Shown: positions 1-13,915, counted from the first letter of the stretch. The stretch is 64,000 nucleotides of DNA from Calonectria ilicicola (GCA_020809705.1 CP085826.1:6572001-6636000); one strand, 5' to 3'. Numbers and translations are program-made. Notes: generated by a model from the sequence alone, not told the origin.

Positions 1-675
1 TTGCTGCACTTAGACCGGAAACCGAAAGAGGTTGCGAGTTTGAGACTGGTGGTGATGATTTTTTGGACTGTCTGAGAGGCGCCCACTCACCCTCAGGCAC
101 TGGCGACACACAAAAAGGAGAGATGGGCGCGGAATACCTTACACCCATTGGCCCGGCCCTGACGCTGGGATTTCGACGAGTCTCGGCGGGAGCACTTGAC
201 AGTAAGTTGGAAACTTGGGCTTTGGAGAAACAAGGGCGTGAGGGACAGGCTTGGACAGGGCAAGGAAGTTGGATGGATCCACGGTGTCCTGGTCGCGAAT
301 CCCTGAACCCTGTCGGTTCCATAATCCTTGTACCCCGTCTCACCCAGGCACACTAGCACTGATGAATGGGTGCCAAATGTACCATGGCTCTGATCCAAGC
401 CTTGGAGCTACCTCCAGTAGCATGGCAGTAGCATGGCATCAGTCCTAGTCTCACTACTTGGCCTCTCCTCTCGGGTCTGTTCCATCTCGCAGCCCACTTC
501 TGTCTGTTCTCTGGGGCTCGTCGAGAGAGCAATGAGCGAGAATATACCCTCTGGTTTCCTTCTACGAAGCAATGTGCACATGCCCTCCGTCACCTGCAAG
601 ATCATGCCATTTGCCATGTACCCATGAACCTAGCGGCATGTGCGTCTGACGTCGACGCTGAGCGCAGAACGTTCG

Positions 676-699
676 GGTGGTGGTGGTGGTGGTGGTGGT
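676..699. repeat. (GGT)8 microsatellite
   Basis: Eight uninterrupted copies of the trinucleotide GGT, followed by degenerate GT-rich sequence. It lies in non-coding DNA. Confidence 0.9.
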
Positions 700-1475
700 A
701 GTAATGGTTGTGGTGAGTTAGTGGTAATGCAGCGGTGGGTGGGCTGTCAAATGGGTGGTGGCTCATAGATCATCACCTCAGATGATGACTGTCTCGCCGC
801 CTCTTTCTGCCGCCACGCGAAAGACCTTGCAGACTTTGCGCGGTTCTTGGGACCCCGTTGCACCCCGGCGAAGTCTCAGAGTACTCGGTTCGTAGCAGTC
901 TATCTCATGTGCGAAGCATATCCATTGTCTGCACCACTTGGACCATCCCACGGCCCTGGTACCTCGAGACTCGACCTGTACCCTGTCGGATGGCGCCACA
1001 CACCGGACAAAGGTGAGGCAGTGGGTTGTCCTGTTCTATCTCCTACGTGCGACTGGAGTAGGAAGCTGGCAGCAGAGGGCATTCACCCAGAACCAAGGCA
1101 GCAAAAGATTGTCATCAGATTTAGCCCGGGCGAGACGGGTGTGCAGGACGTTGCGTTGATCCTCCCACCCATGCCTCCTCCCTCCAGGGATGTTCGTCGA
1201 AACCCTCATTCATTTGGCGCCAGAGACGACATGCAACATACCCACTGAGGGTCCCAACACCACACATCAACTCGAGCATCACTGCCAGAAACAGCGATAA
1301 GGTCCCCCATGTTCGCACTCATTAGTGAAAAGGGTATTTTAAAATGGCCAGGTCGCTCCGAGGTGATAGCAGGATAACAAGCCAGCCATCACGAAGTTCG
1401 CAGCAGCGCCCAGACCGCTTTGCGAGGTAGTCAATTATCTAAATCTCCTAGATGAGACGGGGGAGCACAAAGCGG

Positions 1476-1525
1476 AGGCGAGGCGAGGCGAGGCGAGGCG
1501 AGGTGATGCGAGGTGATGTGAGGCA
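1476..1525. repeat. AGGCG pentamer array with degenerate 10-mer tail
   Basis: Five perfect AGGCG copies (1476-1500) run into two related 10-nt units (AGGTGATGCG, AGGTGATGTG). The tail looks like the same array decayed by substitutions. No gene overlaps it. Confidence 0.85.
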
Positions 1526-2468
1526 AAGCCCAATGTGGCTCCTATGGCACGACTGTCAATCCTCTCTCCTACTCCTATCGTGTGTGGCGAAGGCATGAAA
1601 ATGCAAACGAGTGGTCGAATGCCATCCCAAGGCAGGAGCGGCGTCGACGCACCAAGCGTTTTACTTGGACGAGCCAACATCGTCCCCCGCACCACTCAAA
1701 CCAAGCATTCGATGTGCCGCTTGAAAGATGTCCTCCTAGGACTTCCTTACTTTGGCCACCACAGAAACAGCTCTAAACATCGGTTTGAGAGCCAAGAAAA
1801 AGAAATCAATAACAATAAAATATTCTTTGAATTGTTTTTTTATTCATATAATATTTATTTATTTCTCTAGGGAACAGCGGGGAAAATAGAGGGGGAACAA
1901 TATTCAAGGGTTGGTTTGCATTCGCATTCTTCTCAGGCCAACCGGACGTCTGAGTGAAAAGGGATGGAGGATCAAAATTTCATCTTCGCATCCTTGCCTT
2001 CGTCGCGGCATCAAAACGGTTCACTTGCCTATACATACACATGTACATGTGCCCAGAGCCAACCCCTGACAGCAGCCGTGGCAGCAAACGGGATCAATTC
2101 GTATTTACACCATTCGCTAATTAAAAGACATCCAGGCTACTAATGTCCTTGTCCTCTGGCTCTTGGACAATAGCCAGAGTCTTGCAGCACCGTCGAACAA
2201 CACACCGTCGAGAAATTAGACCCAAGCTCCACCGCACCCGCCGTCTTGTTTCCCCCTCCATCTCCCACGTCTCCCGCCCTGGGCGACGCTAACGGGCTGG
2301 GTTCCATCGTCCCATACCTGGAATGGACCAATCTAGGGTCACCCTTGTCTAGTCCAGACACACACAACACGCACACGCACGCATGCCCACCTGCGCATGC
2401 ACACCAGCAACGAGACACGCATCGTGGAAGAGTGGTTCTGTCAAATTCCACGGGAAGCAAGGCTCTTC

Positions 2469-2494
2469 TTTTTTTTTTTTTTTTTTTTTTTTTT
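2469..2494. repeat. 26-nt T homopolymer
   Basis: An uninterrupted run of 26 T. It could be the poly(A) tail of an old minus-strand retro-insertion or simple slippage; I see no flanking target-site duplication or retroelement protein that would decide it. Confidence 0.85.
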
Positions 2495-5400
2495 AAGGCC
2501 TAGGACTTCATCGTTGTATCCGTCCATCTTGTTCGAATAGCCCTGACATATTGACTTCCCCCGGCAATTGCATTGCAAAATCAAACTGCAGAAGGTCAAT
2601 TGTTTACTGCAACATTTTCCAAACTGGTTCAGATGGCGTCTGTGACAGCCTTCCCCTTCCCGAAAATGGCAACGGGAAGCCGCCCTTGCGCCTTGGACCA
2701 GAGGGTCCAACCCACTTGGTTCCAACTTCCCAGGTCCCTGCCCTCAATGCCGTCACTCTGGCTGGCCCAGCCAGGCTTAGTGTCAATGGCTGCCGCCGCA
2801 TTAGCCCAACCGGTCCATCCTACCATTGGAGTTACCCTTGGACCATGGACTGGTCCATTGGATGGAGGTTGATTGAGAATCCAATCCTGTCCATGTTTCC
2901 AAACAATCATGTCCAAAAGATTTTGTCGCTCTACCTCAAGTCTCTTCCCATTATGCAATACACTGTTAAATATATTTCGGAAGTGATAATGGTAATCGAT
3001 AGTGATGCAGAAGCGAATTTATAGCACACAAGTCAACTTGAAGCAGGTTCCATAGCACCCAACTGGGCGGGACAGTCCTTGGTACAACACTCGTCGCCCA
3101 ATCAAGCATCGACTACGACTCATTCCACATTGGGCTAGACTCCCAACGTGCCCGGTCAGCCCAAGATGGGTGTAGCCACCCGATCCCGATCTAGAACATT
3201 ATCATCATGAACCATCATGAAAATGCGCGCAACAGCAGAATCACCCATTTCAACTTAATCTACGCCAGGACTTCCCTCTTCATCGGGCGGTAAAGCAGAT
3301 TTGTAGGCACAATTCCAATATATTACATCTTGATTGCAATCATCCATCACCATGGAGCAATGAAGTAATTATGTAAACAAGAAACATTTACTTGTGTGTC
3401 TCATTCTTCGGTTCACCCATCAAGATGATGGCACGCTAGTCCAATATGATAAGCGTAGCTAACTACAATACTTAATTTCCTGTTCCTTTTTGGTCGACAA
3501 ACAGAACCCAGCGGCAGGGCCGGGTGAGCACGCCATAATCACGAGCTGGGCATCAATCATCCGTCTTCTCTGCCTCCAATGCGCCAACGGCTTGAATAAA
3601 CTCTCAGCGGCCAAGTGCCGGCATGCGCGTCTCAGTGTGGTACCCCATCAAGACATCCGGAAAGGCCCAATGTCGGGGTTACTCCTGGTATACTGACATG
3701 GCGGCGAGCAAAGCGGAGCATCGGCCAGTATGCGCCGCTGTCTTTCCCATGCCCGCTTTCTCGTACTCCACCATACAAAAACACAGCCCAAGCCTCAACA
3801 AAGTAATTTATTCTTGCTTTTTGGGACCGCAATTCAGCTGGTGGTACAATCGTCTCAAGGAAGCTAGTATTCTTTGGACTTTTGCATTTCCAACCTTCTC
3901 AGTCACTTTGGCACTCGGATGTTGATAGGCATTGTTGCCAACCTCGTCGCCCCGCTGTTGGCCGGATCGACCTATACATTTACAGCCAAACATGCTACCC
4001 CAAGCGCGGCTCGATCCTCCCGAACCCAGGGTTTACAGACCAAAGTGGGTGGGTGGCCAACATCAATCAGGTGCAAGGTTGTTGGCCATACCAGCAGACC
4101 AACCCAAATATTCGTTTTCTTTTTCCTTTTCTCTCTCTCTCTCTTTTTTTTCTTTTCTTTTCCTTTCTTCTGACCGCTGCACCTAAAGTCACAAGGCAGA
4201 ATTTCTTGAGAAATGGCTTACGACCCACAACACAGTACAGAACGGGTGCAGCCAACCATGTTGCAGACAGTAAGACGGGACCCCAAGCATCCCCCAGAAA
4301 TAGGCCCTCCCTCCCTATATGTCGATACATATTTACCGATGGCTGGCCGGCAAAGTTATTTATCCTTTTTGCAAATCCATTCAGAGCCAAGCATTTCTGC
4401 CACTCTCCCAATTGGTCTGGGGAACCCTTCTCTAACTTTCCAATCTTATTTGCAGGTATGTCCCATTAAGTTTAGCGTCAACGTCGTCCAGTTCGCGTCA
4501 AAGCCAAACCCACCCAGCAGAAGCTATGATGAATACTGAGCGCTGTCCCATGTGTGTGCGTGCATGCTTTTTAGGCCCCATAACTGCCCTCCCCACCCCT
4601 TGTCTCTCGCCTCTAACCTCACCTGAGCTTGCAGTAGGTTCCCTCTCCGCAAGTCATAATGCCTTAATTTGACCAGCTTTCCTGGCTTGCAGCGCGTAGC
4701 GGGACCCCGCAGCATGTCCCGTTTCTGCTTCCTCTTTTTCCCGGTCAGTGGCAACCAGAGAAAGGGCCACGCAGACGCAATCAACTAGTATGGCCGAAAT
4801 GAATGCCACCTCCACACTTTCTAGCTTGCTTGATCGGATATTTATTGCACGCTGGGCTGAGGTCTGCTCTGCCACTACGAAGCACTAATCTTCCTGGCAT
4901 CTTTTTGATGTTACACATCGTGTGGATCGGTGCCTTCTGGGATTCGAGGACCCAGACCGAATGAAGATAGCGTAAACGAAAAGAAGCCTCCTGCCCTGTC
5001 CGGCTCACCCAGGGTCCCTGATCTCCGGGTGGCTCGCGGTTCAATTCCCTGGTTCCCCAACTAACTTGTTCGGTGTGGTGTGGCGTTCGTGCTGCCATGT
5101 CTTTCCGATATGACCCCAGCCAAGGCTGCTGTTAGCATTTTGTTTGTACAAGGAAGACTCGATCCAAACAACGCTCAGTCTCCTTGACCTCAGTGCAACT
5201 CCAGCCGATGGTCCGACCAAACACATGAGGATAGATGAATCGAAAAAAGCAGAGGGTGCATCCAGACGCTGCGCAGAGGAATGAGGCGCAAATCACCAAT
5301 CCAAGACTAAGCGCCTCGACTGTCCGTCCTGCGTCAAGCAGCTTGTATAGGGCCACGAAGGCACGTTTCAAAAATCGGCCAGCGAGCCTGACCCACTACG

Positions 5401-8400
5401 CGATCCGGTGGCAGCAAGCGACAACTACAAGCAAAATTAATGGTGAAGCTATACTAGTGTGCCCATTGGAGCTGGGTAGCGTTGATGGAGGGGCAATGTG
5501 TCTGCCATTCTCTCATCTCTCGTCAGCTCCCAGTCTCGAATCGAAAGCTGGCAGCACACCTGAGGGACGAGGTGGTGTAAGATGCGTGTTTCCATGGGGC
5601 CCCTCCATGCCTGGCGCCATCCCCATCCATCCCAGGTCAGACCGCCGCCTCCGACGCCCCTGGCCTGGATTTTGCTGCATCCCGAGCCAGGGCGTCGATC
5701 GCGCTCCAGTAGCATTGCGAATCATGTCAGGAAATAATCTAGAAGCCTGGGGTTTTGTTTCATCATCACCATTGCCACCATCCTCCGTGCGAGCGCGACC
5801 GTGGCAGAATGCCGCCATCACCATTGCCGTCCGACTCCATCTTTCTCCAGAACACAGCCAGCTTCTCTGGCTTAGCCACGACAGGTGGCAAGCCCCCCCG
5901 CGCCTCACTCAATCGGTTCGACCAGGATCCGTCGCTTCACGATGGGCCCGGCTCCCTTGGTTTCCTTGCTGGCCTCAACCGGCTGCGCCGCTAGCTCCCG
6001 CAGGGGTGGGAGAAAAAGAATTTGTCGATCGGGCTCTGTGTGCCTCGCCCTTAGGCTCTAGGCGTGTACGTAGACGACAATGACGGGCGCCGGATGCGAT
6101 CTGACAGGCCCCTCATCACATGGGGGTAGCATGGTGTCCTCCATCCTGATGATAACGTATCTTCCACGAGGCCATGATATACGCTTCGGGAAAATGCAAT
6201 GTATATGACCGCTTGCTTGAGCGATGATGATGCGCAGAATCACTGGCAAGAGCGGGTGGCCCGATACAACAGAACCCTTGTCTATCAACTCATCAGGCAT
6301 GTTCCTCAAATACTTAGTCTGCTAAATCCATCCCATCCCATCTTGTCCTTTCAACCTCCACTAGCCACATCAAATAGCATTTGGTCGGCCTCAAATCTAC
6401 CAGCCCGCAACACAACTCAGCCGTGACATCACTTTCCTTCACCGTTTTCAATTTGATTTGCTATTCTCTCCCTTCCGATTTGCGTTTCTCTGTCTTGCCT
6501 CTGCAGGTACAAAGGGTTTCATTCGTCCCGTGCGCTATGACACATTTCTCTTCGGCCCCTGCGCACCACTACCCCTCAATCTGTTCCACAATGCCATCGT
6601 GAACGGGAACGGAGCGGACGGTTGATCTCTCTTGGTCTCTATTTCTTTTTTTTCACCTGATTTTGGCAGCTCTCTATATCAGCTAAGGTAGTGGGTGCGG
6701 AGAGCGCTGGTTTGCGCTGTGGCGAAGACCGGGAAGGAATGGTGGATGAAGAGTCCTAGTGTGCCGTTGTTTCCAACCTACCAGATCACAGGAAGTGTCT
6801 CATGAGGTGGTGGATGAGGAGGATTTGTCTCGGGGCTCCGGGGGTAGTCCCGGTCCTAAATCTATGCCACCACAAGATGCCTTCGCTTCGCTTTGTTTTC
6901 GCTCCCTGTGCACCATGTACTTTTACCACCCGCATTGAGACTACCCTACACTCTCGGCGCAAGAGAAGCCCTTACTTTAGTTGCGACTCTTGAGAGTAAG
7001 CGCGGCGAGGGGAATGGCTGATTGGCAAATTGGCGGCGCCGGTTGTGTGTGATAACTTTGTATACATGCCCTCCCTGCGCTGGATGGCTTCTATCTTGTT
7101 TTGGCAGTGTATTCATGCCAACCATGGCAACTCTGTTTCACGACGTCCTTGCGGCTACCCAACGATGAACCAATGCCCCCGGGCCGATGCGCGTGTTAGT
7201 TGAATCATGACATTACACACCTAGCTCGCGAGGCATGCAATGAGGACCATGCCATCAAAATAAAAGAAAAAACTCTAAGCTTGTCTGACCCAACATAGCC
7301 CATCAATATAGCAACATGGGAGACCGTCATTACCCACCACGTGGGAACACAACACCACCATCAGCACTACCCTGACATGGGCCGTTTCATAACAACCGGA
7401 TCCCTTGTTTCACACGTGTCCCCGGAAACGTGAAATAAGTGGCCAAGGGGGTAGGGAAGTAGGAAATGGATGAAATAATTGAGGGTGTGGATGTGTGTGC
7501 ATATTCGGAGCCAACAGAGAGCCATTGCTGATAGACACGAGATCAGGAAGAGGCTGAAGGTCGTTGGCAGTTGAAACGGCAGAAGTGCTTTGTCACCCTG
7601 CAGGCTGGCTTGCGGACGGGGTCTGGGTCTGGGTCTGGTAGACCGGGGCTGGGACCCGCGTCTGCGAAATGGGGAGAACAGGGGATGTGGATGGACGGAT
7701 GAACAGACTCAGAAGCAGGTCAGGCTGGACCAGGACCGGGGGAAACGTGCGTGTCCCATTACGGAAGCTGATTTTTTCTTTCCCGGACATGCAGACTGGT
7801 GCGCGCGTGTATTAGCAAGGATAAACGAACGGCACATGTTTCCCCAGCGTCGTGGGCGCAAAAGGAGCAGACGCCAGATGCCTCTCCCGCTCTCTTCTCT
7901 GTCCAGCCACGCCTGCTCACGCCAAAGTCCCAGCTTTTCTCACTAAGTAGCCCCAACGGTCGGTCGGCTGCCCGTCACAGGCCAGACGGCTCAAGAACAA
8001 AGCAAGGGTGTCCCCTCAGTCGGGACCAAAAACCGGGCCCCGGGACAAGGACCAGCCTTGTAATGCCATTGACCGTTTCGGGGGCCATTTCACAGGCGGG
8101 CGGGCTAGCCAGCACAAACAAATCTCACCGAGTTGAACCAGGTGTGTGTGGGTGTGTGTTGTTTGTACTCTTGCTGTTTGTAATTTTTTCTTTTCTTTTT
8201 TTCCACAGGAGACTTCTTGTGTTGCCATGCTCGAATCAACTTGGGTTGGTTGGGCACTTATTCTAAGCTACCTATTATGCGTGCGTGTGTGTGCGTGTGT
8301 TCTATTCTTGTTCCTGAATGAATGAAGGATCGACGATTGCTGCGCGCCTGTTGGCCTGCAATCCTACTCCCATGGTAAGGCGGGCCCCCCACGATTGGAC

Positions 8401-8460
8401 GCCTCCTTGGCATACATCAGTACAGCCTGTGTTTCCCCAGCTTGCTCACGGGGGCCATGA

Positions 8461-8520
8461 CAGTGAGTGACAGTGACAGTGACAATCACCATGACCATGA
8501 CCATGACAATGGTCATGTCA
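8461..8520. repeat. TGACAG / CATGAC imperfect hexamer array
   Basis: About 60 nt built from TGACAG copies followed by CATGAC copies, ending in an inverted GGTCATGTCAT segment. The two halves are partly complementary, so the stretch could fold back on itself. Non-coding. Confidence 0.8.
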
Positions 8521-11500
8521 TCAATCCACCGGCAGACGACGTGAGATAGACGGCACAAGGCGAGGAGCATGGGATGGCCTCTGGGGGCTAAGTGGATGCA
8601 ACTACGTGCGGATGCCTCAATATGCAGCTAGCATCCATGTCATCCCTCTTTTACGTCCGTGGTGAGAGCGTCCGTCTCAAAGCAACTGGGGCATGGCGCA
8701 GCGCCGCTGGCTGAGCTTTGCGTGGGTTTCCCGTTACCCGCACTGATGAACGCTCGGGAGAGACGCACTGACAGGTGTTGGTCTGGTCAAAATCGTCCAG
8801 AGGGATCTGACCGAAGTGGAAGATCTGCAGACAGAGCCCACCGCAAGTTGATGGATGGAGATGGACACGAAGACCGGGTGCAAGTGCGGATGGGATGGCG
8901 CCTTCGCCCCAAACCGTACACATTTTTTTTTCTACCATGTGATGTGTCGGCAGCTCCGCTCCGTTCCGTTGAGGTGCGGAGGCCAGAGTTCTACGTCGTC
9001 TTTCTTGTGCCATCCGTGGGCTGAATAAAGGAAGAGGGCAAGAACTCTGATGTACATCGGGCAGATCGTATAAGGGATATTGGGCTTGGGCATGGGCAAG
9101 GGGGATCCGGGCTTCCGGGGCCCTTGCCTGTGTTCGATTTTTTTTCCCCGAGTACTTAATTGGGAGAGTCGAACATCAAGGAAACTAGGCCAAACCTTGC
9201 ACTCTACGGATGACCTCGCGCGCGCCCCCTTTGGCGGGAGCCAAGGGCAAGAAGGAAAGAAAGAAGGAGCCAAAAAAACAAGAAGAAGAAGAGGAAGAAG
9301 GAAAAAAAGCATAAAAGCCCGCTGCCGACCGAGTTCGCCAATCACCCGACGTGCCCCAGGCGCTCGTGACCAATTGCGAGCAGAGATCGGGTGATGCAGG
9401 AGTTGGGAGTGAGACTCTCAGCAGGCCGCCATCCGTCGTGCGTCTTCGGTCCTTGACGAGTTGAGAGCTACGGGCGCAGAGCAAAGGCCCAATACCTTAT
9501 TTCCAGGCGAAATACCCCACAGACACCCCCATGGGCCGTCAAATGGGTGGGATAATTTGCCACCCGCAGGCTTCAATTTCGGTTTGTGCACGTCGTTAAT
9601 ATAACTCGACAACTTTGTTGCGACACCGACTTTAGGGTGACGATGCGGTGTGTCGTGTGGCTGGTCTAAGAGGCCTTCTGGAGTCTTTTTTTCTGAGGAT
9701 GCGGTCTGTCGCTCACGTCGAGATGCGTTATGACTGCAGGAACTTGGATACACCGACAGAACAGGAAAAAGAAAAAAAGGGGCCTGTCTCTATTGATGGT
9801 TCCTTGTGGCACCAGATTGATGCTGTCTTTGGCTCCTCTCCCCCGAGAGCGGGACGCCACTCGGTGCTTTTTTTACGACCTTGGATGCGTGTTACACGGC
9901 AGCATGGTTGCAGTCGAGGCTGCAGTCGAGGCTGCATGCCCGTGATTTCATCTGACTTCCCGCCCATCCTAGCCATCCATGCCATCTATCTGCGTTTAAC
10001 ACTACGTGTAAAATTTCCTGCCAAGCTAGAGAAGGCTGTAATGTAACAAGACGGAGTGAAAGCCTCACGTCCAATGCGGAATTGCTCGTCTCTTTTCGGC
10101 CGTAGCTTTGCGTCTAGCAGCCGTTAGATAACCCCAGATGCTGCCCCCTCCGTGATGGTAGTATGACGCAATTGGAAACAGGGCTGGACGCCGTGCAACT
10201 CGAGAGAAGCGGCTGCACACATACACGATGTTCAAATTAAACACCAAGCGTGGGATTCCTCGGGCTTACTGCAGCCCGCCGGTCCTTGGCGTCCGTCCTC
10301 CTCTCGTCTGTTTGGCTGCACTGGACGACGGTGGGTGGTGCACGAAGAAGCCATCTTTGATACTGGCTGATTCTGGTTTTGTGGCTGCCATGGGATATCT
10401 ACAAACGCCCGAACAAATAGGCTTAGCTTTTCTCACGCTTGACGTCGCGTCTACTCCTAGAGTGTCGCCACTTCCTCCTTTAACGATTCATTACCGATGC
10501 GGTATGAAACACTGTCCACACACGATGAGATGGATGACGGAATAGACCGTAGAGGAAAAAGGAACGAGCATGTAACAGTTAGAAACTAAATGAAAGAAAA
10601 AAAACAAAAAAAAAACTTGGGGCCACATTGGAGCACAAGTGCAACGAAGGGCGAAACTAACACAGATATGGTAAAGAATCGATGCAAATTTCACGAATGG
10701 GGATATTGAAAGACTTGCTTGTTGAGTCAGGATCTCCCTCATCAGAGACTTTGTTTTTTTTTTGTTTTTTTTTTCCTTTTCCCTTGTTGGGTTACCTGCA
10801 TTCACTCAGTGCATGAGAAAGGGAGAGAAAGGACTGGTTAGGGCATTGTAATTACTCTGAACGTGTGGCTTGTTGCGAACTGATGAAGAATGAAATGGCA
10901 TAAACTTGGGACTCAGAGACTTTGAGTCCATGGTTAATGCAGCTAACCACTCACCACCACGACCTTGCTATTCCATGACAGAAAACTAAAAGACACTTGA
11001 ATAAAATTTGATGATTTTCATGCCATCCTATCCAATGTGCGGAGACTTTGTCGAAGTACCGGCTTTAGAATCACCCAGTAAGATGCCATATGTTCGGGGT
11101 TTTCTATGGTTCTAAAGTGCAACGAATGTGAAAGGTACCCGAAAGGATATTCAGTACACCGGAGGGAATTAATTGTAACTACCTGTATCGGGAGAGCCTC
11201 TGTCTTGGTGTCTGTATGTCCTATTCACGGACCCCCCGTCTTGCCTTCATCTAATTGCAACACCGGGGCCCGAGGGAGATTGGCACAGCCTCGAAGATGA
11301 TGCCGCTGGCAATTCGTAGACTGGGAATAAGTTCTACCAAGTAGGATTTTCTAGTTCTTTTCAAGCATGGGGTAACTCCTTGTAGTAGAGTACGTAGAAA
11401 AGACAGTGATGTGCGCATACCGCCCCCTCGTCGGCGACGAGTTTTGGTGCTCATCTGTCAACGCCATGGGCGACTGCATTGAAACCAATTAATCACGAGT

Positions 11501-12128
11501 GGGAAGGGCATAAAAGCCACATGTAACCTAGTAAATAGCCATATTTTCCCTTGTTATTGCTTACTGCCGCCTTGAATGACTGCATCATCACATGAACGAT
11601 GACCATGTGTGTAGCACAACCCCTGAAGGATTGTCCCTCGTCTACTTCCCGCCCCTACGATTTCCTTAAATAGGATGTAAACAAATAAACAAATCAAGAT
11701 TAGGTAAATAAAAGAAATAAATGAATAAACAAACAAAATAAGCAGACACGAGTGTTTTCTTGTTTTCTCACTTCTCGTCCTCTGATGTTGATATTTTGGG
11801 ACCACTGAGATCTGTGGCAACAAAGGTGAAAAGGTTAGACACAATCTTTCAAGAGGCAGTGTATTGTACTTATGGAATAAGACGACGACTCATGTTTAAA
11901 TTTAAATGTCAATTAACCATAGCTTTCTTGAGTGTTGGCATCTACAACATTTGCAGCGTACTCGTCATGAACATTATCTACTAGTACTAGCAAGATCCCT
12001 CCTCAAATTCGAAATCCCGAGAAAAAAAAACTCCTATGCCACATATTTTGGTACAACGACACTCCTTGCAACAAGTGTCACTTCCGTCTCGCCAACATTA
12101 ATCTCAACACCTTAGTTTGTCTTGTTAT

Positions 12129-13915
12129 TTAACCGGCGATGGCGCGTCCGACGGCTCCCGCGATCTCACCGAAGACGATGCTCTTGAAGATGCTCTCGCC
12201 CATGTTGTGAGTCCAAGCACCGGCCTCCTTGAGGTGAGTTTTCCAGGCCTCCTTCTGCTTCTCACTCAGCTCCTCCCATGCCTTACCAGGACCCTTAATA
12301 GCTACATCTTGCTTGATCTTCTCGACAGCATCCTGAACCTTGGCAGCACCACCCTTGAGGGCCCCTCCCCTGCCTATGTTGGAGAGAAGCTCGTCACTGA
12401 AGGCAGCGGGGGGATGCTGAGCACTGCGGAGAGTTCCGTACCTCGAAGGGAGGACCTTGTTCACCTGGAGAAGTGGTGGGCTGACACCGTACATTTCGCA
12501 GATGGACTGGCCAATAATGGCCAGAATGAGAACGACGATGGAGATGGAGATGATAGTCCCACGGGATGAAGGGCCACGCGACTTCATAGCAACCACGTAA
12601 CGCACGGGACGGGGAGGGGCATTCTTACTGCGGGGTCTCTTGTCCGTGTGTTTGCGCAGAGGAATGTTGTGGATGGCCACCGTTTTTTGAAGGGAGATGC
12701 TGGCAAGTTTAATATATTGTTGACGAAGATGGGTCTTGGGGTTGACAAAGGTTGAGAAGGCCACCCCGGTGATGTTATCAGTGCCGTGGACCTCCTTGAG
12801 AGTATAGAAGGGCCAAAGGTTTGCTAGGAGATCGAGAGAGACGCCCGTTTTGTGTTCAAGGGTGAACAGGGAGATGGATGAGTCATGACCAGCAACGGCA
12901 ACAACGAATTGCGTTTCGCCAACGGGTGCTGTAGGAGACGCCGGAGGGTTAAGGTTGGTAGCCGCCAATGAAGTGGCCGAAATCTGCCTCGAAATCCTGC
13001 CCGTCACTGATAACCTTGCCTTCTCGCCAGGCTTGGTGGGCAGTCGGAATCCCATAAGAACCACGCCGCTTCGTTTGGGTAGGTTGGCAGCAGCCAAGAT
13101 GAAGTGGGGTGTAAGATATCGAATAGATCGGAAAGCTGGCCGTCGGGCATCATCGTCAGGAATGACGAAGGCGCATTGAGGCTCAGTATTCTCCTTGCCA
13201 ATATTCACAATGTGTAGCTCGTACTTGTAGCAGAAGGCGACTTGAAACTCATTGTCACCAGTCTGGACAATGTCGAGATCTTCCGCCTCCTTTGGAAGCT
13301 CAAGAACACCCTTCAGTTTCGGGGTGGCGCCGGCAGCCTCAAAAACGGCCAGCTGAGGCTCCTTGCCCATGGCTGTCGCAGCAGCACCCATAGGTCCGGC
13401 AATGCGCAACAGTCGCTGGTAGGTGTCGGCATCCGGGTTGGCGAACAGGGCGCTTCGCGACAGCTCAGTTACGTTGGTGTCAGTCGACTTGGCTCCAATC
13501 GAGGAGCGCGCCTTTGCTTTTTCGATACCGAGGGCTCGTAGGTGTTCGTTCTTGCCCTTTGCGACGCTTTCGGGACTCGAGTTGACGCCGGCGTATAGGT
13601 GTGTCGTCTTGCCCTTCTGGGCACCGATAGCGAGCGACATGACGCTATCTTCATCGCGCGAAAGAGTAATCTCACCGGCTACGCGGAGTTCATCCTGCGA
13701 GACCGTCTCGATCACCGTCTGCATACACAGGTTAGTTCAGGCTGTCGCAAGCCATTGGGCTCGGAGAGGCAGCTCACAATCTTGTTTCCGACACCGGATC
13801 GTCCAGCGCCACCTCCACCGCCAACGACCAGGCGATTCGAATCCTCCCGGTCGAAATCGAGGGCGTAGAGCGGGTAGTCGAGCTCGGTGCTCGCGCAAGG
13901 GAACGGCGGGGCCAT
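12129..13915 (-). CDS. SEC12: Sec12-type guanine nucleotide exchange factor for Sar1
   Basis: Sec12 is an ER membrane protein whose cytosolic beta-propeller loads GTP onto Sar1 and starts COPII coat assembly. Exon 1 is 13915-13778, the intron 13777-13719 (59 nt, GTGAGC donor, GAACTAAC branch, TGCAG acceptor), exon 2 13718-12129; the product is 575 aa. Residues 1-430 read as a divergent WD40 propeller. A glycine-rich segment ending GGGGGAGRSGVGNKI (about residues 32-46) matches the potassium-binding K-loop of Sec12/PREB proteins, and the intron falls right after it. One strong membrane span lies near residues 430-452 (ISISIVVLILAIIGQSI), followed by a luminal tail of about 120 residues ending in a hydrophobic, glycine-rich helix. 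The order cytosolic propeller, single span, luminal tail is that of fungal Sec12. The start is the first ATG of the conserved N-terminus (MAPPFPC). Confidence 0.9.

Larger units (their letters stand above)
1..12128. other. Gene-free stretch, left end
   Basis: I find no recognisable protein gene, tRNA or rRNA in these 12 kb on either strand. Open frames are short, overlap each other on both strands and show no family motif; the longest ATG frame (5235-6083) has no recognisable domain. What is present is simple sequence: a GGT array, a pentamer array near 1.48 kb, a 26-nt T run at 2469, TG/CA-rich patches and a TGACAG-type array near 8.46 kb. From about 10.5 kb to 12.1 kb the DNA becomes more AT-rich. 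It could hold untranslated RNAs or promoter DNA that cannot be recognised by eye. Confidence 0.6.

Noticed and set aside
2469..2494. Poly(T) as the tail of an inverted retrotransposon
   Set aside because: No coding sequence, target-site duplication or second terminal feature was found next to it, so only the homopolymer is reported.
5235..6083. 282-codon ATG frame on the plus strand
   Set aside because: No domain, no codon preference like the real genes, rich in Pro/Arg/Ser as expected from chance reading of GC-rich DNA, and overlapped by open frames on the other strand.
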